64,000 nucleotides of DNA from Amphiura filiformis (taxonomy: Eukaryota > Echinodermata > Ophiuroidea > Amphilepidida > Amphiuridae). Positions within the stretch are counted from its first letter, which is position 1. Every line of letters begins with the position of its first letter. This document shows positions 44,903 through 57,761 of the stretch, one piece after another. The DNA lies in the NCBI RefSeq assembly GCF_039555335.1, contig NC_092628.1:101888647-101952646 (forward strand), written 5' to 3'. Under the pieces are notes generated by a model. It searched no databases, was not told the origin of the DNA, and saw nothing but the letters and a program-made list of their open reading frames with translations. The translations under genes were made by a program, and so were the position numbers.

Positions 44903-45464
44903 AAATCTTAGACCATAGGTGTAGGTCTTGATATCACACGACAGCCTATTGTTCATTGAAAACAATGGAAAGTAACCCCGAAAGTAACATTCATTTATGG
45001 TTCAGCACAAGTGAACAGTGCATTTTGGTGCACAGTTGAGAGGTGCCTGGTATTTTTCCTTTTTCATGAATTATTTAAATTTAACAATATATCTGCAGCT
45101 TCTTTTCTGCTTGACAGAATTTTTTCTCCAAATGCTGTCAAACACAGCTACCTGACCTCAAATAACTTATACTATTTGTTAATGATATCATTTCCAATGG
45201 TTCCAATATCTGTATCAATCCAGGGTGGTTATATAAATATCCAGTAATGAACCATGACTATTGGGTTTCCTATACACAGGTCCTTCATAAAGCTCTTCAT
45301 TTACACCATCATTTACATACCCCAAGCCAATAAACCATGAAATTATATGCCTGTACCATACCCACCCACACAATACCTGGTATTAAAAAATTGTTTTTCG
45401 TTTTGGATGAAAAAAAGGGTTACAGGTCCATAGTCTGAAACACCGAATAACTTTATAAACCCTA

Positions 45465-45640
45465 TCCTTAGCCTAAACTTCACAGTCTATAACCCTAACA
45501 TATAATTAAGCCCTATTCCTAACCTTAAACCTAGCCCTGACTCTAATCCTAACTTTGACCCTAACCCCAACATAAACCATGTCCCTAACACTATACCCAT
45601 AATGCTAACCCGAACCTTATCCTAAACTCTAACCTAAAAT
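45465..45640 (-). repeat. Degenerate telomere-like (CCCTAA)n tract
   Basis: About 25 drifted hexamers ('ccctaac', 'cctaacctt', 'gaccctaaccccaac'). On the other strand it reads TTAGGG-like. It decays gradually at both sides, so it is old. Confidence 0.8.
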
Positions 45641-46257
45641 GCCCTACTTTAACCCTTTTGGGACTAATAACCAGGATCTTAGCTATGAGCTAGGATTTGG
45701 TAAGTGCCTGTCATTTTCACCAAAACTACATGTCCAAAATTCAGGCCCCCAAATCCCAAAATGCCCTCAAGCATTATTTTTTATTATTTAGCATAGTCAC
45801 AGGCATTAATTTTGCCTGTTCCAAGAGCAAACTGCCGTTCAAAAATATCAGGTCAATGGAAACAAAGATCCAGTATCTTTGATGGATACAAGACTAAGGA
45901 TGGCTAACTAGTCCGTACTACAGACCAGGGCTAAAGACCATGTTCCTGTATTATTCATAGGGAGAGAAACTACTGGGTACCACACTCTCACAGAAACATA
46001 GCCGCAGTCTGTGGCCCTCACGGACTTAGCGAGCGTGTAGTGCGAGCACGTAGCGCGAGACGTTCAACTGAGCGCATAGCCCGAAAGTAGTGCTAACAGA
46101 AACAAAGATTTGCAGCTCAATGTTGTACGCTGTAATGCCTTCGCTGATGTTACGCCGGCGTGATGCTTACACCAAAGCTTCTCGTCCCCCTTGTTTGAGA
46201 GTAGTCTTTGACAAAGACCAGTGGCTAATGACTCTATGGGCTGTACCTGCCAAGGTA

Positions 46258-46466
46258 CTGTAAAAGTCAATATTTTCGCGAGAAGATATTTTCGCGATTT
46301 TCGCGATTTTGTCAATTGCGCGAAAATTAAATTTCGCGGTTTTGATATTGATACAATAGAAACCTAATGCAAAAGGTTATTTTCGCGAGTTTTTATTTTC
46401 GCGATTTTATGTCCACTCGCGAAATTCGCGAAAATAAAAACCTCGCGAAAATTTCTACTTTTACAG
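46258..46466 (-). mobile_element. CGCGAAAA-rich family, copy 2, complete, TA-flanked
   Basis: CTGTAAAAGT (46258-46267) mirrors ACTTTTACAG (46457-46466). TA lies outside each end (46256-46257, 46467-46468). About 14 CGCG-containing blocks. Matches 5804-6010 inverted. Confidence 0.9.
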
Positions 46467-46468
46467 TA

Positions 46469-48700
46469 ATACTTTCTGCTGACAGGAAATCTTCATCTTG
46501 ACCATGGTCACCTTCGATAATTTTAATTAAAAGAAGAGCTTTCAGATGAAGTTTATTTGTGCTTTATACCATAGTCCAGATTTCATTGGCAGTGTATGTA
46601 TACATCTATTTATACTTATGTATATTTCCTGCAGCTAGGCCTAGGAGGGGAAGAGGTTGTTAAGATATGGGAATTTGACTCACATACAAATACTTAATAA
46701 CTCAATTGCACACATTGATTTACTGCATACTGTTATTTTCGCAAGGGTTTTATTTTCACAAGTGGGATGTGCGGGCGCGAAAATAAAGTTTTTATATAAA
46801 GTTACTCTACATTTACATAAATATCAACAAAAAAAACCTAACAATTTAAAAAAAATTCCAAAATGAAAAATTATGCACACGAAACTAACAGCATGCCAAT
46901 TCAGGGATCACACAATAATTTTACTTCACAGATCTTCCTTCATTTAAAGTAATAATTCTCCTAAATAATGTCATTACATTTTATGTTATTGAAATTAAAA
47001 CATCCCATTTCTATTACTATTTATCCCTTTATTTTTAAGAAGATACAAAGTGTATTTTAGTAGCTTTTAGTTGTTTAATATCACAAAAATAAATTTCTGC
47101 GAAAATAAAATCAAAACATACACCCTGGATACTAAGTGGCTCAGCTGAGTCAGTCTCTGTTACTGTACCTGAAGTGTTTGCATTAAAGCTGAAGGTAAAT
47201 ACCATGGATAAGGATATCAAGTGGTGCTGTGCAAGAGTTGAATTGTTCGTTGGTTAAATAAAAATGTTGAACATGTTGAGGCCTGCTAAGCATTTTGTAT
47301 TTGACTTCATTTAGCAGCTGCATTCATCATACAAATTGTATATTTGCAATACTCAATATCAGATTTTTGATTCAAGACCGGATTCAAGAAACAAGATTTT
47401 CAAGAAAGTTTGTTCTTTGATGTCATCAAAATTTTGATATAAGCCTATACAATGCGGGTATACATACAAGCACTGTTTGTCATAGTTTTAACAAGTCAAT
47501 TTTGATTTTGCCAAAAATGCAGAGCTTATATGCTTTATGTACAAATGTTATTGAAACAGAACATTGATTTTTGTCTAAAACATTTAACAAATAAGCCTAC
47601 AAAATTTCTTTTTATTTTCAAGTTACAGTTTTATGCGTGGGCAAGGCATGCACGTACACACCATCTTTGTATATCACAGGCTCGTTTTCTAGTCACAACA
47701 AATACTTGATAGTGGTATTTTTTCATGAAGTTTTTATTTTCATGTTTAATTTCAGGAGGGTGAATTTACAAGCCTGCGGAAATATTTGTTACCATGGGCT
47801 TTGATTTGTTACTGTTTGTAACCATAATAACTGCGAATATAAGAAATCGTAAAACCGCTCCAAACACTTTAAAGAGTTCAAACCGTGAACAATTCGTACA
47901 GCTAAACTATCCAGCTATATACAGTATCACCGTGATACTTGAGCCCACAGAATCAGACTGTAGGTTTCTTTTATAATCAAGCGAGGGCTCACTTCTCTAT
48001 CACAAGCACACCCAAAAATCGAGCAGCAAATAATTATATATAAATACATTTTTGTATCATGGAATTCAGAGAGTAGAGTGGATTTCATTTTTCATTTTAC
48101 AGCAATTTCAAATTTTTTGAGTGCAATCTTATCTTTGCTAAGTTAATGTTATAATTGTGCAATTTCAATGTAATTATAATTTTAATATTTTTAAATATTC
48201 CTATTGACAAGTAATTGAGACTATGTCTGCCCCAGGATGTCTGCCAGTTGTTGATTTTTATAATCAATATTGGCCTATCGTAGATTAAAATACAATATTA
48301 TTGAACTTTACTCATTCATAGGTTTTGTATTTACTCTACATGTATACAATTAACCATCAAGGCATTTGCCATAGCATTGATGAGATACACAATCTAAAAT
48401 GACACGTGTGCCACAGTGGGCACACAGGAGGGGATAGGGGGGGGGGTGGCAGTTGTGGCAACTACTGGGACAAAAGCGATTTCATAATTTATGTACATCT
48501 TTCTTTAGGTTTGTTCAGACCCCTCATTTTGTCCCATAGTTCTGCATGTTAAAATTGATTTTCAAGTGCATTGTGCATGAATGTATTCATATGAGCTAGG
48601 AATGAGAGGACATAACAATTTTGCCACTTATGTATTTTTGTCTGGTATATCACTGACACAAAGATCTTTTAGTAAAGCTAGATGAGAATAAGTATAATGT
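46469..48700. other. AT-rich intergenic with two faint CGCG-family traces
   Basis: 'actgttattttcgcaagggt' at about 46728 and 'tttctgcgaaaataaaat' at about 47093 look like decayed family copies. No gene supported. Confidence 0.45.
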
Positions 48701-49847
48701 GTTCACGTAACCTCCTTCAACTCATTTGCATATAATTGGATACCGGGATCGTATTCTGATTCGTCGAACTTCAAATTAGCATACTTTTGGATACCTCCAT
48801 ATTTGGGTTTACCTAATTAATTATTAATAGCGATAACGTTGTTTACATCATGGCGTCATTAGAGCTTGTCACTCGTCCAATTCGAAACACGAAAAACATT
48901 TGCCCTTTTCTTTCCATTAACGTTATATTGTGAAATACCACATAGCGGAGGAGTTAGTTTTTTATTTAAGGAAAATATTCTTGGTGATGACCCCATGTTG
49001 ACAATGGCTAAATATGCTGCATTAGTTCTGGAAAGGGTCCGGCGACCGGGCCGGCGACGGTCCGCCATTTTTTTTCTTCAGATTTTGATGTCATTTAGTA
49101 GACTTGCTTACCAGTCGTTTTCATTATCCTAACTACAGTTTGCACATTGAAAAGTGAACTTGACGCACGTGATGCGAAAAATTCTTGCCGTACCTTTTTG
49201 ATTCATTTTTCAGCCGGGACGGTTACGTTTGCGGCCACGCATCGGTATAGGGATGACCAGTTCTTGTGTATATAGAATTCTGTGCACTGACACCATCTTT
49301 TCCCTTTCCAAAGTGCATTTAAAGGGGTCTGACCAAATTGATAGCCTTGTCCATCCCCCCTCACTTTATCCTATCAAAACAGAGATTTTGGCATCAAACT
49401 TGATCCCAGTGAAATTTTAGTACTTAAATGATAGTGTTATGAATGAAAAAGTGATAGCCTCATCCACCATGATGGTTACCACCCATAGTTCTGTGGATCA
49501 TTCTGAAGCTTTAAATATCAAAACTTGTGCAATATTGAATTCACTCAAAACTTCAGAATCAAATTATTTTGGTACAGGCCTCATTTTGAGGTATGAAACA
49601 TGATATGAACAAATCTGACCACCACCCTTAAAATCACAGGTTTGTAAAAATTGTATAGTTCATACCGACATTTTGGTGCAGAATCACGAAAGCCATGATC
49701 ATATAGCATAGGTTGGGGATTAATTGAGCACGCTTCCTACACTCTGGAACCAAAATAAGGAGGAACACATTTCATTATGTATCCCACATTCATTCCCCTT
49801 ACCTTCCATATTCATTTAATTCCAAGTGACATTGGGTGTGGACATTT

Positions 49848-50030
49848 GGGCTATTCCAGTTGAAATCCATACACCCCCTATGGAAGACACAGCCTTAATT
49901 TTCTACACAGGTAATGTGAATTTCAAATGGGGTTACCTGAATGGATGATTCCATTTGAAATCTACACTCATGTGTGGGAGATTAAGGTCATGTCCAATAG
50001 GGGGTGTATGTATTCCAATTGGAATAGCCC
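49848..50030. mobile_element. GGGCTATTC family, copy 3, complete
   Basis: 'gggctattccagttgaaatc' mirrors 'ttccaattggaatagccc'; 'atacaccccctatggaagac' mirrors 'caatagggggtgtatg'. Confidence 0.88.
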
Positions 50031-51273
50031 ATGGGTGTAGAATCATGTGAGCCAAGAGTTGATTTAGCTATGGAAGTTAGAGACCAGAAAAGACATCTTG
50101 CACATCCCACAATGCATTTCTTCCATTTCAATTTTCTGTACTGTTTTGCTTATTTTGCTAGTGATGAAATGTACCCGATGAACTGAGCACATCCAGATCT
50201 TGCGAAATATATTCTTTGACTATCATCCCAAGTTTAGCCATTCTTATTCTCAACATGAAAACAAAGGGAATCTGTCCAAAGTAACAGGACACACCGACAT
50301 CGCCTGGCTAATAATTATTTGGTGCAGCAGAGATACTAAAATAAATACCCGGGATCGATACATGTGAATTGCTATGCACGATTTTGATATCAAACGAAAA
50401 TCTTCGGATACCGGGGTGGAAAATGATGAATATCTCCCGTAAATGATTTCGAATTTGAGAAAAGGCAGTGCGTCTTGAATTCAAAATCTGACCAAAATTC
50501 TAATTTTATATTGCGTTGGTCCTGTATGGACTACAGCGCGCAGGCTATAGCTGCACTCACTACTCTCAGTGGAGGCAGTATGACCATTGACCGCAATGTC
50601 GTATACAAGCTTACTCACACAGCGAGAAATCAACGACCCCGGCTATTGTCAGTAGCCTTAGTCAGGTCACTTGGCTACTGCGTCTCATATTAAATGTCGG
50701 AATAAAATGGCCATGCGTGGCTGTGGATTCAACCTACCATGGTGATTTCTAAAATGAAGATATCGGGGCGATGACACTATGCAGGAGTGCTATTCGCTGT
50801 AATGAGGTGATGCATCATGTTGCAAAGGATTCTGGGAATGGTAAGATAATCTTCTCTGTTAACAGACTTACTTCTATGATTTAGCAGACTACATGTTGAA
50901 AACTAAATTGAGCATGCTTCCTATTCCCTAAGTGAAAAATGTAAGGCAACATATTTTGGTTCTTCTATCTTAAATTCCTTGTTTCCTAATTCATGCTTAA
51001 TGTAACAAAACTGCTGTAAAGCAACTAATTTTGTGGGCACTTTAATATCAATTCTAATTCAGTTGGTGTGTCTTGTCAAGAATACACACAATATGACACG
51101 ATAGTGGATAGTCATATAAGACAGCGAGTGCGTCGACACGCAACGGCGGTATGCTAGCTCAATGATCACGCGATAATGCATTCACGTGATACACATGTTA
51201 AATGTTCGCAACGGTTTCATTCATTTAAAACAAAAGCACTTTTACTTAAAAGCATACTAAACTGAATGAAAAT
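50031..51273. other. Intergenic
   Basis: No supported feature. Confidence 0.35.
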
Positions 51274-51445
51274 GAGAATAAAAGATAGGATTTTGTCTTT
51301 TGCCTATCCAATATTGTGTCATAATGGGCTGGCCAATATTTTGTATCGTAGTGTGCACTGGTATCCACTACTCAAAATATTGGCCAGCCCATCCATTATG
51401 ACACGATATTGATAGGCAAAAGACAAAATCCTATCTTTTATTCTC
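51274..51445. mobile_element. Hairpin element, arms about 65-70 bp
   Basis: 'gagaataaaagataggattt' through 'atgggctggccaatatttt' is mirrored by 'aaaatattggccagcccat' through 'aaatcctatcttttattctc', with few mismatches. Confidence 0.9.
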
Positions 51446-52821
51446 TAATTTTATCTGTGTATATTTTGATTTTGCATCATGGGCAACTGTATTTTCAGTT
51501 TACCATGTGATTCTAGGATCCCTTATGCCTGTTAGAGGATTTCTGGGTTTGATGTTTTTATTGTGCAATGTTAACAATACTAATAAACATTTTACATAAA
51601 AACACTATAGAAAAGGATTGATTTATACATAAAGATCACAATTCTGGTCGATTGCAAAATCTAACGATGTCCCAAATAACTCCCAATACTGATACTTTAT
51701 ACATTGGTAATACACCGCATCAACCACCTTCATCCAAGTTTGTTTATTGTAAAAAATTGTAAAATCTACAGAATGGTTGGGTTCTCATCACTGTATTAAA
51801 GCTGCATTGCATTAACGCTCTGCAAGCTATCCATAGGCTTCAACATAGAAAGTACCAAGTCTTGAAATATTTTCTCAAAATATCAAGAGCTATCTCAAGA
51901 ACCACTGAACCAATACTGAGCGTATTTGTACTCATTTTTACATATTTTTCATGGCAACTCCAAATATGGTCATGAAAATTTTTAAAGAAAATTTGAAACT
52001 TGTCATCTGCAGTCAACAACCGGTGTGGAGAGTGTTAAATTTCACTTTTACAATAATTCTCTAAGCAATAAGCATACTTTTGGATACAAGTATGTTATAA
52101 ATAATGTACTATTTGCTTAAGTAGAAAAATAAGTAAGCTACCTTAAGCGCATCCTATTAGTTGAGACAAAAGAAATTAAGAAAACAAATTACCTTTCTTA
52201 CAATTGGTATTTTCACACCAATCTTTGTGAAGATTTTAATTCAATCTATTTGAGTATGTGTGTGATTGCAAGTTAGCTCTGCACATTATCCACCTTATAA
52301 ACTTGTGTCATATCCACACATTTACTTGACACAAAACCTTAGCAAATAGTTTACATTTGAATTTATATATATGAAATTGCTTGACATTTGACCCTTATGT
52401 CAAGAGATCAAAGATCAAACAGGAAAATTTGACCTTTGATCTTCTTTCTTAGGAAAACCACAATCATATATCCAATGACATGAAATGGTATGAATAAGAT
52501 CACATGTGACTCAAAAAGCTTTACCTGTAGCAGAACCATGATAGAAAAAAACAGTTTTGTGTCGATATTGATAGCCTGCTATACACTTACAATGTACTTG
52601 TAGACAATTTTTCAATTTTCTTGGTATTTTCTCCAGATATGTACAGGATTTACACATGTATGATTTTACAAAGCTAACAGTGGCCCACATATAATATAAA
52701 GATGTCAAGCAAAATGAGTTGGACACACGGAATACTAACTTGAATGCAGTAACTTACCATTCTTCAATATCACTGGTTAAGTACAATAATTGAAAGTTTC
52801 TTAAAACCTATAACCTATGAT
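51446..52821. other. AT-rich intergenic
   Basis: No supported feature. Confidence 0.35.
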
Positions 52822-53195
52822 ATAGACCATTTTGAATATTCATGTGGGTTGATTGGTCTATCACTCCCCCCTTGAATATTCATGAGGGTTGATTGGTCTA
52901 TCACTCCTACCTTAAATATTCATGAGGGTTGATGATTGGTCTATCACTCCCTCCTTGAATATTCATAAGGGTTTATTGGTCATCACTCCCCTTGAATATT
53001 AATGAGGGTTGATTGGTCTATCATTCCATGCTTGAATATTCATGAGGGTTGATTGGTCTATCACTCCCTCCTTGAATATTGATGAGGGCTGATTGGTCAT
53101 CACTCTCACCTGTAATATTCATGAGGGTTGATTGACCGGTTGATTGGTCTATCACTACCTCCTTGAATACTGATGAGGGTTGATAGGTCTATTAG
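52822..53195 (+). repeat. 40-bp minisatellite, nine units, with CCAAT-type and GAATATTC motifs
   Basis: Unit 'cttgaatattcatgagggtt' + 'gattggtctatcactccctc'. Eight of nine units keep ATTGG (reverse CCAAT). The inner palindrome GAATATTC or a one-base variant is kept in most. Lengths vary from 34 to 56 bp through small indels. Confidence 0.93.
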
Positions 53196-53536
53196 ACCAT
53201 GTTTGATGATGTCTTTCCTGCATTTAAACCACATAAAATATGATTGTTCTTTGGAAAATATGGGATCACAGATGCAAAGTGAGTGCTGCAATTTAGTCTT
53301 CGCACTGCATGGACCAGCAAGGATATGCCTTCATTAATAATTATGCACATCTGCTTGCTATCTGTTTCTTATATCATAAAATTTGGAACCCTACACTGTA
53401 TCTACATACCGTGCTCTTTAGATCTATATACAATTGTTACATTTCTTTTATTATAACTTAATAATATGTATAATATACATAACAAATATCAAAATGAAAA
53501 TTATATTCTCTATGTTTTTGCTGACAGCAAAGGATA

Positions 53537-53660
53537 CAGTGGTGGCACCAAAATATTTTTGGGAAGGGGGGGGGGGCTGGGGGTGCAATGACGAAAACTG
53601 AATTCCAGCAAGTGAGGACTGAGGGAGGAAACAAAGGCATGGACATTGGTACCTCCACTG
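53537..53660. mobile_element. Short CAGTGGTGGCACC element, 7/8 target duplication
   Basis: CAGTGGTGGCACC on the left and 'ggtacctccactg' on the right are inverted. Flanks AAAGGATA (53529-53536) and AATGGATA (53661-53668) differ at one base. A run of about ten G lies inside. Confidence 0.78.
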
Positions 53661-54086
53661 AATGGATATGTGATACAAGGAAGCAAGATGAGTTGTTTGT
53701 TACTCAAATTGATACATGAAATGTTACATTATTAGCTAATATTGAATTGTTTAGGTTAGCAATATAAAATATTATATCTCATGCACTGGTATCGATTGTC
53801 AGCATGTTTATTCTGTACAATGGGCAAGAAACATGTATCTTACTTGACAAATGAGTCATTTTGCTTCATGGCATCACAATGTTGCAATAAATCAGATTTT
53901 TCTACTCCCTTACCAAAATTGGAAAACTTATGTCAAGTGTGTACCAAAGCAATGTAACTTGATGCATATAGATTGCATTACCTTGCTTAGAGGTGCACAT
54001 GAATGCACAACATATCCTACAACCACTGTCCACACCCTCAACCCCCTTCCAAATCTTCTTGGCTAAAGTTGAAATGTGCTATACTC

Positions 54087-54245
54087 TGATCAGCTCGTAC
54101 TAGGCGGGACTCATAACATTGTGTACTGATATTGAATAGTGTACTCACAGCAAGTCGCAGCGCCTATGGGAATTGCGTTTTGAGGGACTGACGCACGCTT
54201 TTGTTAATTTCGGACTTTATTGACTCGCATATTACGAGCTGATCA
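54087..54245. mobile_element. Element with 13-bp perfect inverted ends TGATCAGCTCGTA
   Basis: 54087-54099 is mirrored exactly at 54233-54245. 159 bp, with a CpG-containing core unlike its AT-rich surroundings. No target duplication identified. Confidence 0.82.
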
Positions 54246-56071
54246 TATTATAGTAGTCTAAAATTTCAATCTATTCTTTAATAATGCTGAATTGAAACTC
54301 AACAGATTTTATTCCAAAAATTAGAATATTCTTAGAATAATGTTCAAAGTGTTGGATACAATATTCAATAACAATTAAATTTTAACAAGCTGCATGTATA
54401 TAATGTACTAATGAGCACTTGTATGTTTTTGCAGCGGTTAAGAAATCTACTGCAAAAAGCAGAAATTGGGAAAACAATGTTTACTTTGTTACCAATGTCA
54501 ATACCAGCTCAATTACAATTCTTATTACACAACCGATTGGTTGATGGACAACATTTGAGTAAAACTTGTTAAATAGTGTATAATTTGAAATTGATGAGTT
54601 GCAGGCTACTAAATAAAAGTTTGCCTTACTACTTTTTGGTAGAAAAGTAAAAGCTAAAAAAACATTCTTCAACAGCGATACATGGTGAACAAAATAATAC
54701 AAAACTAGTACAATAAATTTATCTTATTACTTCATTTAATCAAAGTTTTATAATCTCTGTAGTGTAGTGCAATATTCATTGTTTTAATCTTAATTATTAT
54801 TCATTTAGATACTAGCTATTAATTTCATTGAAGATTGCACTTGAGCCTTTTTAAATATTTGATGACGATAATGAAATGGTCAATACGAAAAATCCAATCT
54901 CTCTTGAATATTAATCAAACACAAAACAATTCCTACATGTATACTTTTTGTGATCTTAAAGAGTAATTTGACTGTCCTTTGGGCTTAAAAACCCAGAACT
55001 AAAAAATGAACAAGGGCCAATAATCTGCTGTCTTTGTCAAATTTTGTATATTGTTGGGGTATGTTTTCCGAATCCCAGCCGCTCCTACCTAACCAATCCA
55101 AAATGTAGAATCCCATGCAGGTTTATTCAACTCTTTGAGTTAGTGAGGTTTAATACACAATTACTGTCAGCTGTAGTATCTTGCTGCATGTGCCATGTAT
55201 TTCATAACCGGAATGTCAGGAGTAATTAACTCGTCAATACATACAATATGATTACAATTTTAAAGGGACATTAAGAGATTCTGTTGTTGTTTTTGCTTTT
55301 GAGATCCGGGTAAATATCTTCTAGAAAGAATGGTGATGTGACTTTGTTTTAAAGTTGAGGAAAGGTTATAAATCCTGATTGGGTTTGTTATTCCATTCAA
55401 GATCATAATTGAATATTTTCAGCTTTTACTAACACTTCCTCTTATAGGCCGCATGAAATTAATTTTTTGGTTCTTGTCAGAAAGAATCATTATCATGGAT
55501 TGACATGGATGGGCGAGTCCCCCCCCCCTTTTTACAAAAATTGGTTAAAAGTGATTCACATTGCTCAAATAACTTTTTTTATCATCATACTGACTAGCTG
55601 GAGCTTTAAAATCAAAATTTATACTTACAATTGAAAAAGATAAAAAATATGGACCAACTCTAGAAAACTATGCAGGCGGGGACGAGAACCAAAAAACTGA
55701 TTTCATATGGCCATATTGAAGTTGAGCCAAGTAATCACATTTGGAGCTCACAGATGATATTCAAAGCCTACATTCCATTTTTATTCAGCAAGCCGGAATC
55801 AGATCATTTCCTTTCGAGATGTAGTAAAATGAGATGCCAATCTCACACAATCTCTGAATGACCCTTTGAATTAACATCATAACAATAATTCATAAAACCA
55901 TTTATACACTGGTTGATAGTATGAATTGACTTTCAAGACTTCTTCAGTTAGCTACACATTTAACATATCCTTTGTAATAGTAGTAGTGGTATAAAAAACA
56001 ACATGCTGGCAAAATAGTATACATAATTCAGTTGTCCATTAATGTAATGGTTGAAATATAATCATGAGGTA
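54246..56071. other. AT-rich intergenic
   Basis: No supported feature. Confidence 0.35.
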
Positions 56072-56398
56072 AGGCGACCGAAAACCCCCTGCTGTACTGT
56101 ATATATAACAGGCAGGTGTTTTTTTTTTTTTTAGCAAATGACTCTAAAAATCACCAATTTGAATAAATTGCTATTTTTTTTGCAATTTTTTCCCTCATGT
56201 TGTACTCATTTTTTTGGTCTTAGTTTTGCTAAAGCAGCTGATTTTACATGCATACAACAATATCCATCAAACTCAGTCCATTTTTGGCCAAAAAATGGCT
56301 GATTTTACATGCATAGCAAATAATAAAAAATAAAAAAAACCTAAAAAATGGAAAATCTGGGTCGATTGGGTCTGTAGAACAGGATTTTTGGTCGCCTA
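56072..56398. mobile_element. AGGCGACCGAAAA inverted-repeat element
   Basis: 'aggcgaccgaaaaccccctg' mirrors 'caggatttttggtcgcct' with mismatches. 'gctgattttacatgcata' occurs twice inside. Confidence 0.78.
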
Positions 56399-56903
56399 AA
56401 AGATGGCTTGTTAGATTTCACAAGCCAGTATGGAGAGAATGAAATGAAACAATCCATCTTACACAGATTATATTTGTACCATTACAAGTATTTAAGATGG
56501 TTGAACATTTAGGTTTATATACCTTATACAAAAAATTCTATAACTTTTCAAGAATTTTTAAATACTCATTTGACAATACAAGTTTTGCCATTACATAATA
56601 CAATCATATTCCAAATAATTTACCCACAACTAAGTTAGTTGGTGAGTCCAAGAGACAACACACTCACAAATGGCACTAGGAAGCAGGCTCTTTTCCTGCA
56701 CATGCACAACATACATGTACATACTACGTATAGCTAAGGTGCAAAAGGTTGTAATGCATCGCACGGTTTAAGCGTTTTTGGGATAGTAAATATCAAACGT
56801 TGCTGTTGTTGGATGACAGTAAAACTGTTGAATAGTAATAGCTGAGCTGTCTAGAATTTATGAATGGATGGGGGATATAATAGTAGATAGTGACATAAAT
56901 GGT

Positions 56904-57068
56904 GGACTATTCCAGTTGAAATCCATACACCCCCATGGAAAAAATGACCTTAATCTCCCACACAGTAGATTTCAAATGGAGTCACCCATTCAAAATTCAC
57001 ACTCCCAGTATGGAAGATTAAGGTCCTATCTTCCATAAGGGGTGTATGGATTTCAACTGGAATAGCCC
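56904..57068. mobile_element. GGGCTATTC family, copy 4
   Basis: 'ggactattccagttgaaatc' mirrors 'gatttcaactggaatagccc'. Blocks 'gaccttaatctcccacacag' and 'gaagattaaggtcctatctt' mirror each other. Confidence 0.88.
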
Positions 57069-57130
57069 AATTTGGCACATCACTTACCTGAAGGCAACAA
57101 ACTCTACTTGATTCTAAGTATTTCTTTTGG

Positions 57131-57136
57131 TTTATT
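57131..57136 (-). promoter_or_regulatory. Candidate poly(A) signal for the ALIX-like gene
   Basis: AATAAA on the minus strand, about 625 bases after the stop codon. Other AT-rich hexamers lie nearer the stop, so the true site is uncertain. Confidence 0.3.
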
Positions 57137-57761
57137 TACCATTTATATGCCAATGAGTTTGTCAGGTTTTTAAAAGTTTTATATTTCTTTGAAAAGAGGA
57201 GCTAAACTTTTTGGTCCAAGGTTTCATTTTGGAAGTTTTAGGATCTTTTTTCAAAATTCACATGTATGAAAAATGAAAATATGGGTTCTATTGATGTTTA
57301 TCTCCCAACCATGTAGAGAGTAATGGTGGATCAGGGTCTACTGTGGGTTGGGCTTAAGAACTAAAGATACATTGTAGTCTTTGCAAATTGGCCTTTCTTG
57401 ACAAATTCCTGGTTATGTATCTTGCTACCATGTGATATGGCTTCAAATTTATAAGTGAAATTGCATCTAAAAAAGAAGGAAAAGAGAAGGGAGACCTTTC
57501 CTCTTTCCAATCAAATTCATAATCTACATGTGACAAAACAGGGACTGAATAAATACTCCACCTCGATGTGTAATACACCAATAAAATTTCAAAAATTAAG
57601 TCTTAATATAAAAAAAACCTTTTTAAGAAATAAGTTTCTTAATCAAAATAAACACTGATCCATAATTTACAAGTTACAGTAGTACATTTTGTATCATTTA
57701 CAATACAAATTATTTAATTAAAATATTTTTTTTTTTGCATGTCATTTATATCATGTTGAGA

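Noticed and set aside
48859..49132. Possible small genes on either strand (88 and 69 codons)
   Set aside because: Starts look good but the products resemble nothing I know and no splice donor continues them; kept only as a finding.
53451..53707. Three overlapping minus-strand frames with Pro and Ser runs
   Set aside because: They read through the G run of the short element at 53537-53660 in three frames and show no coding signature.
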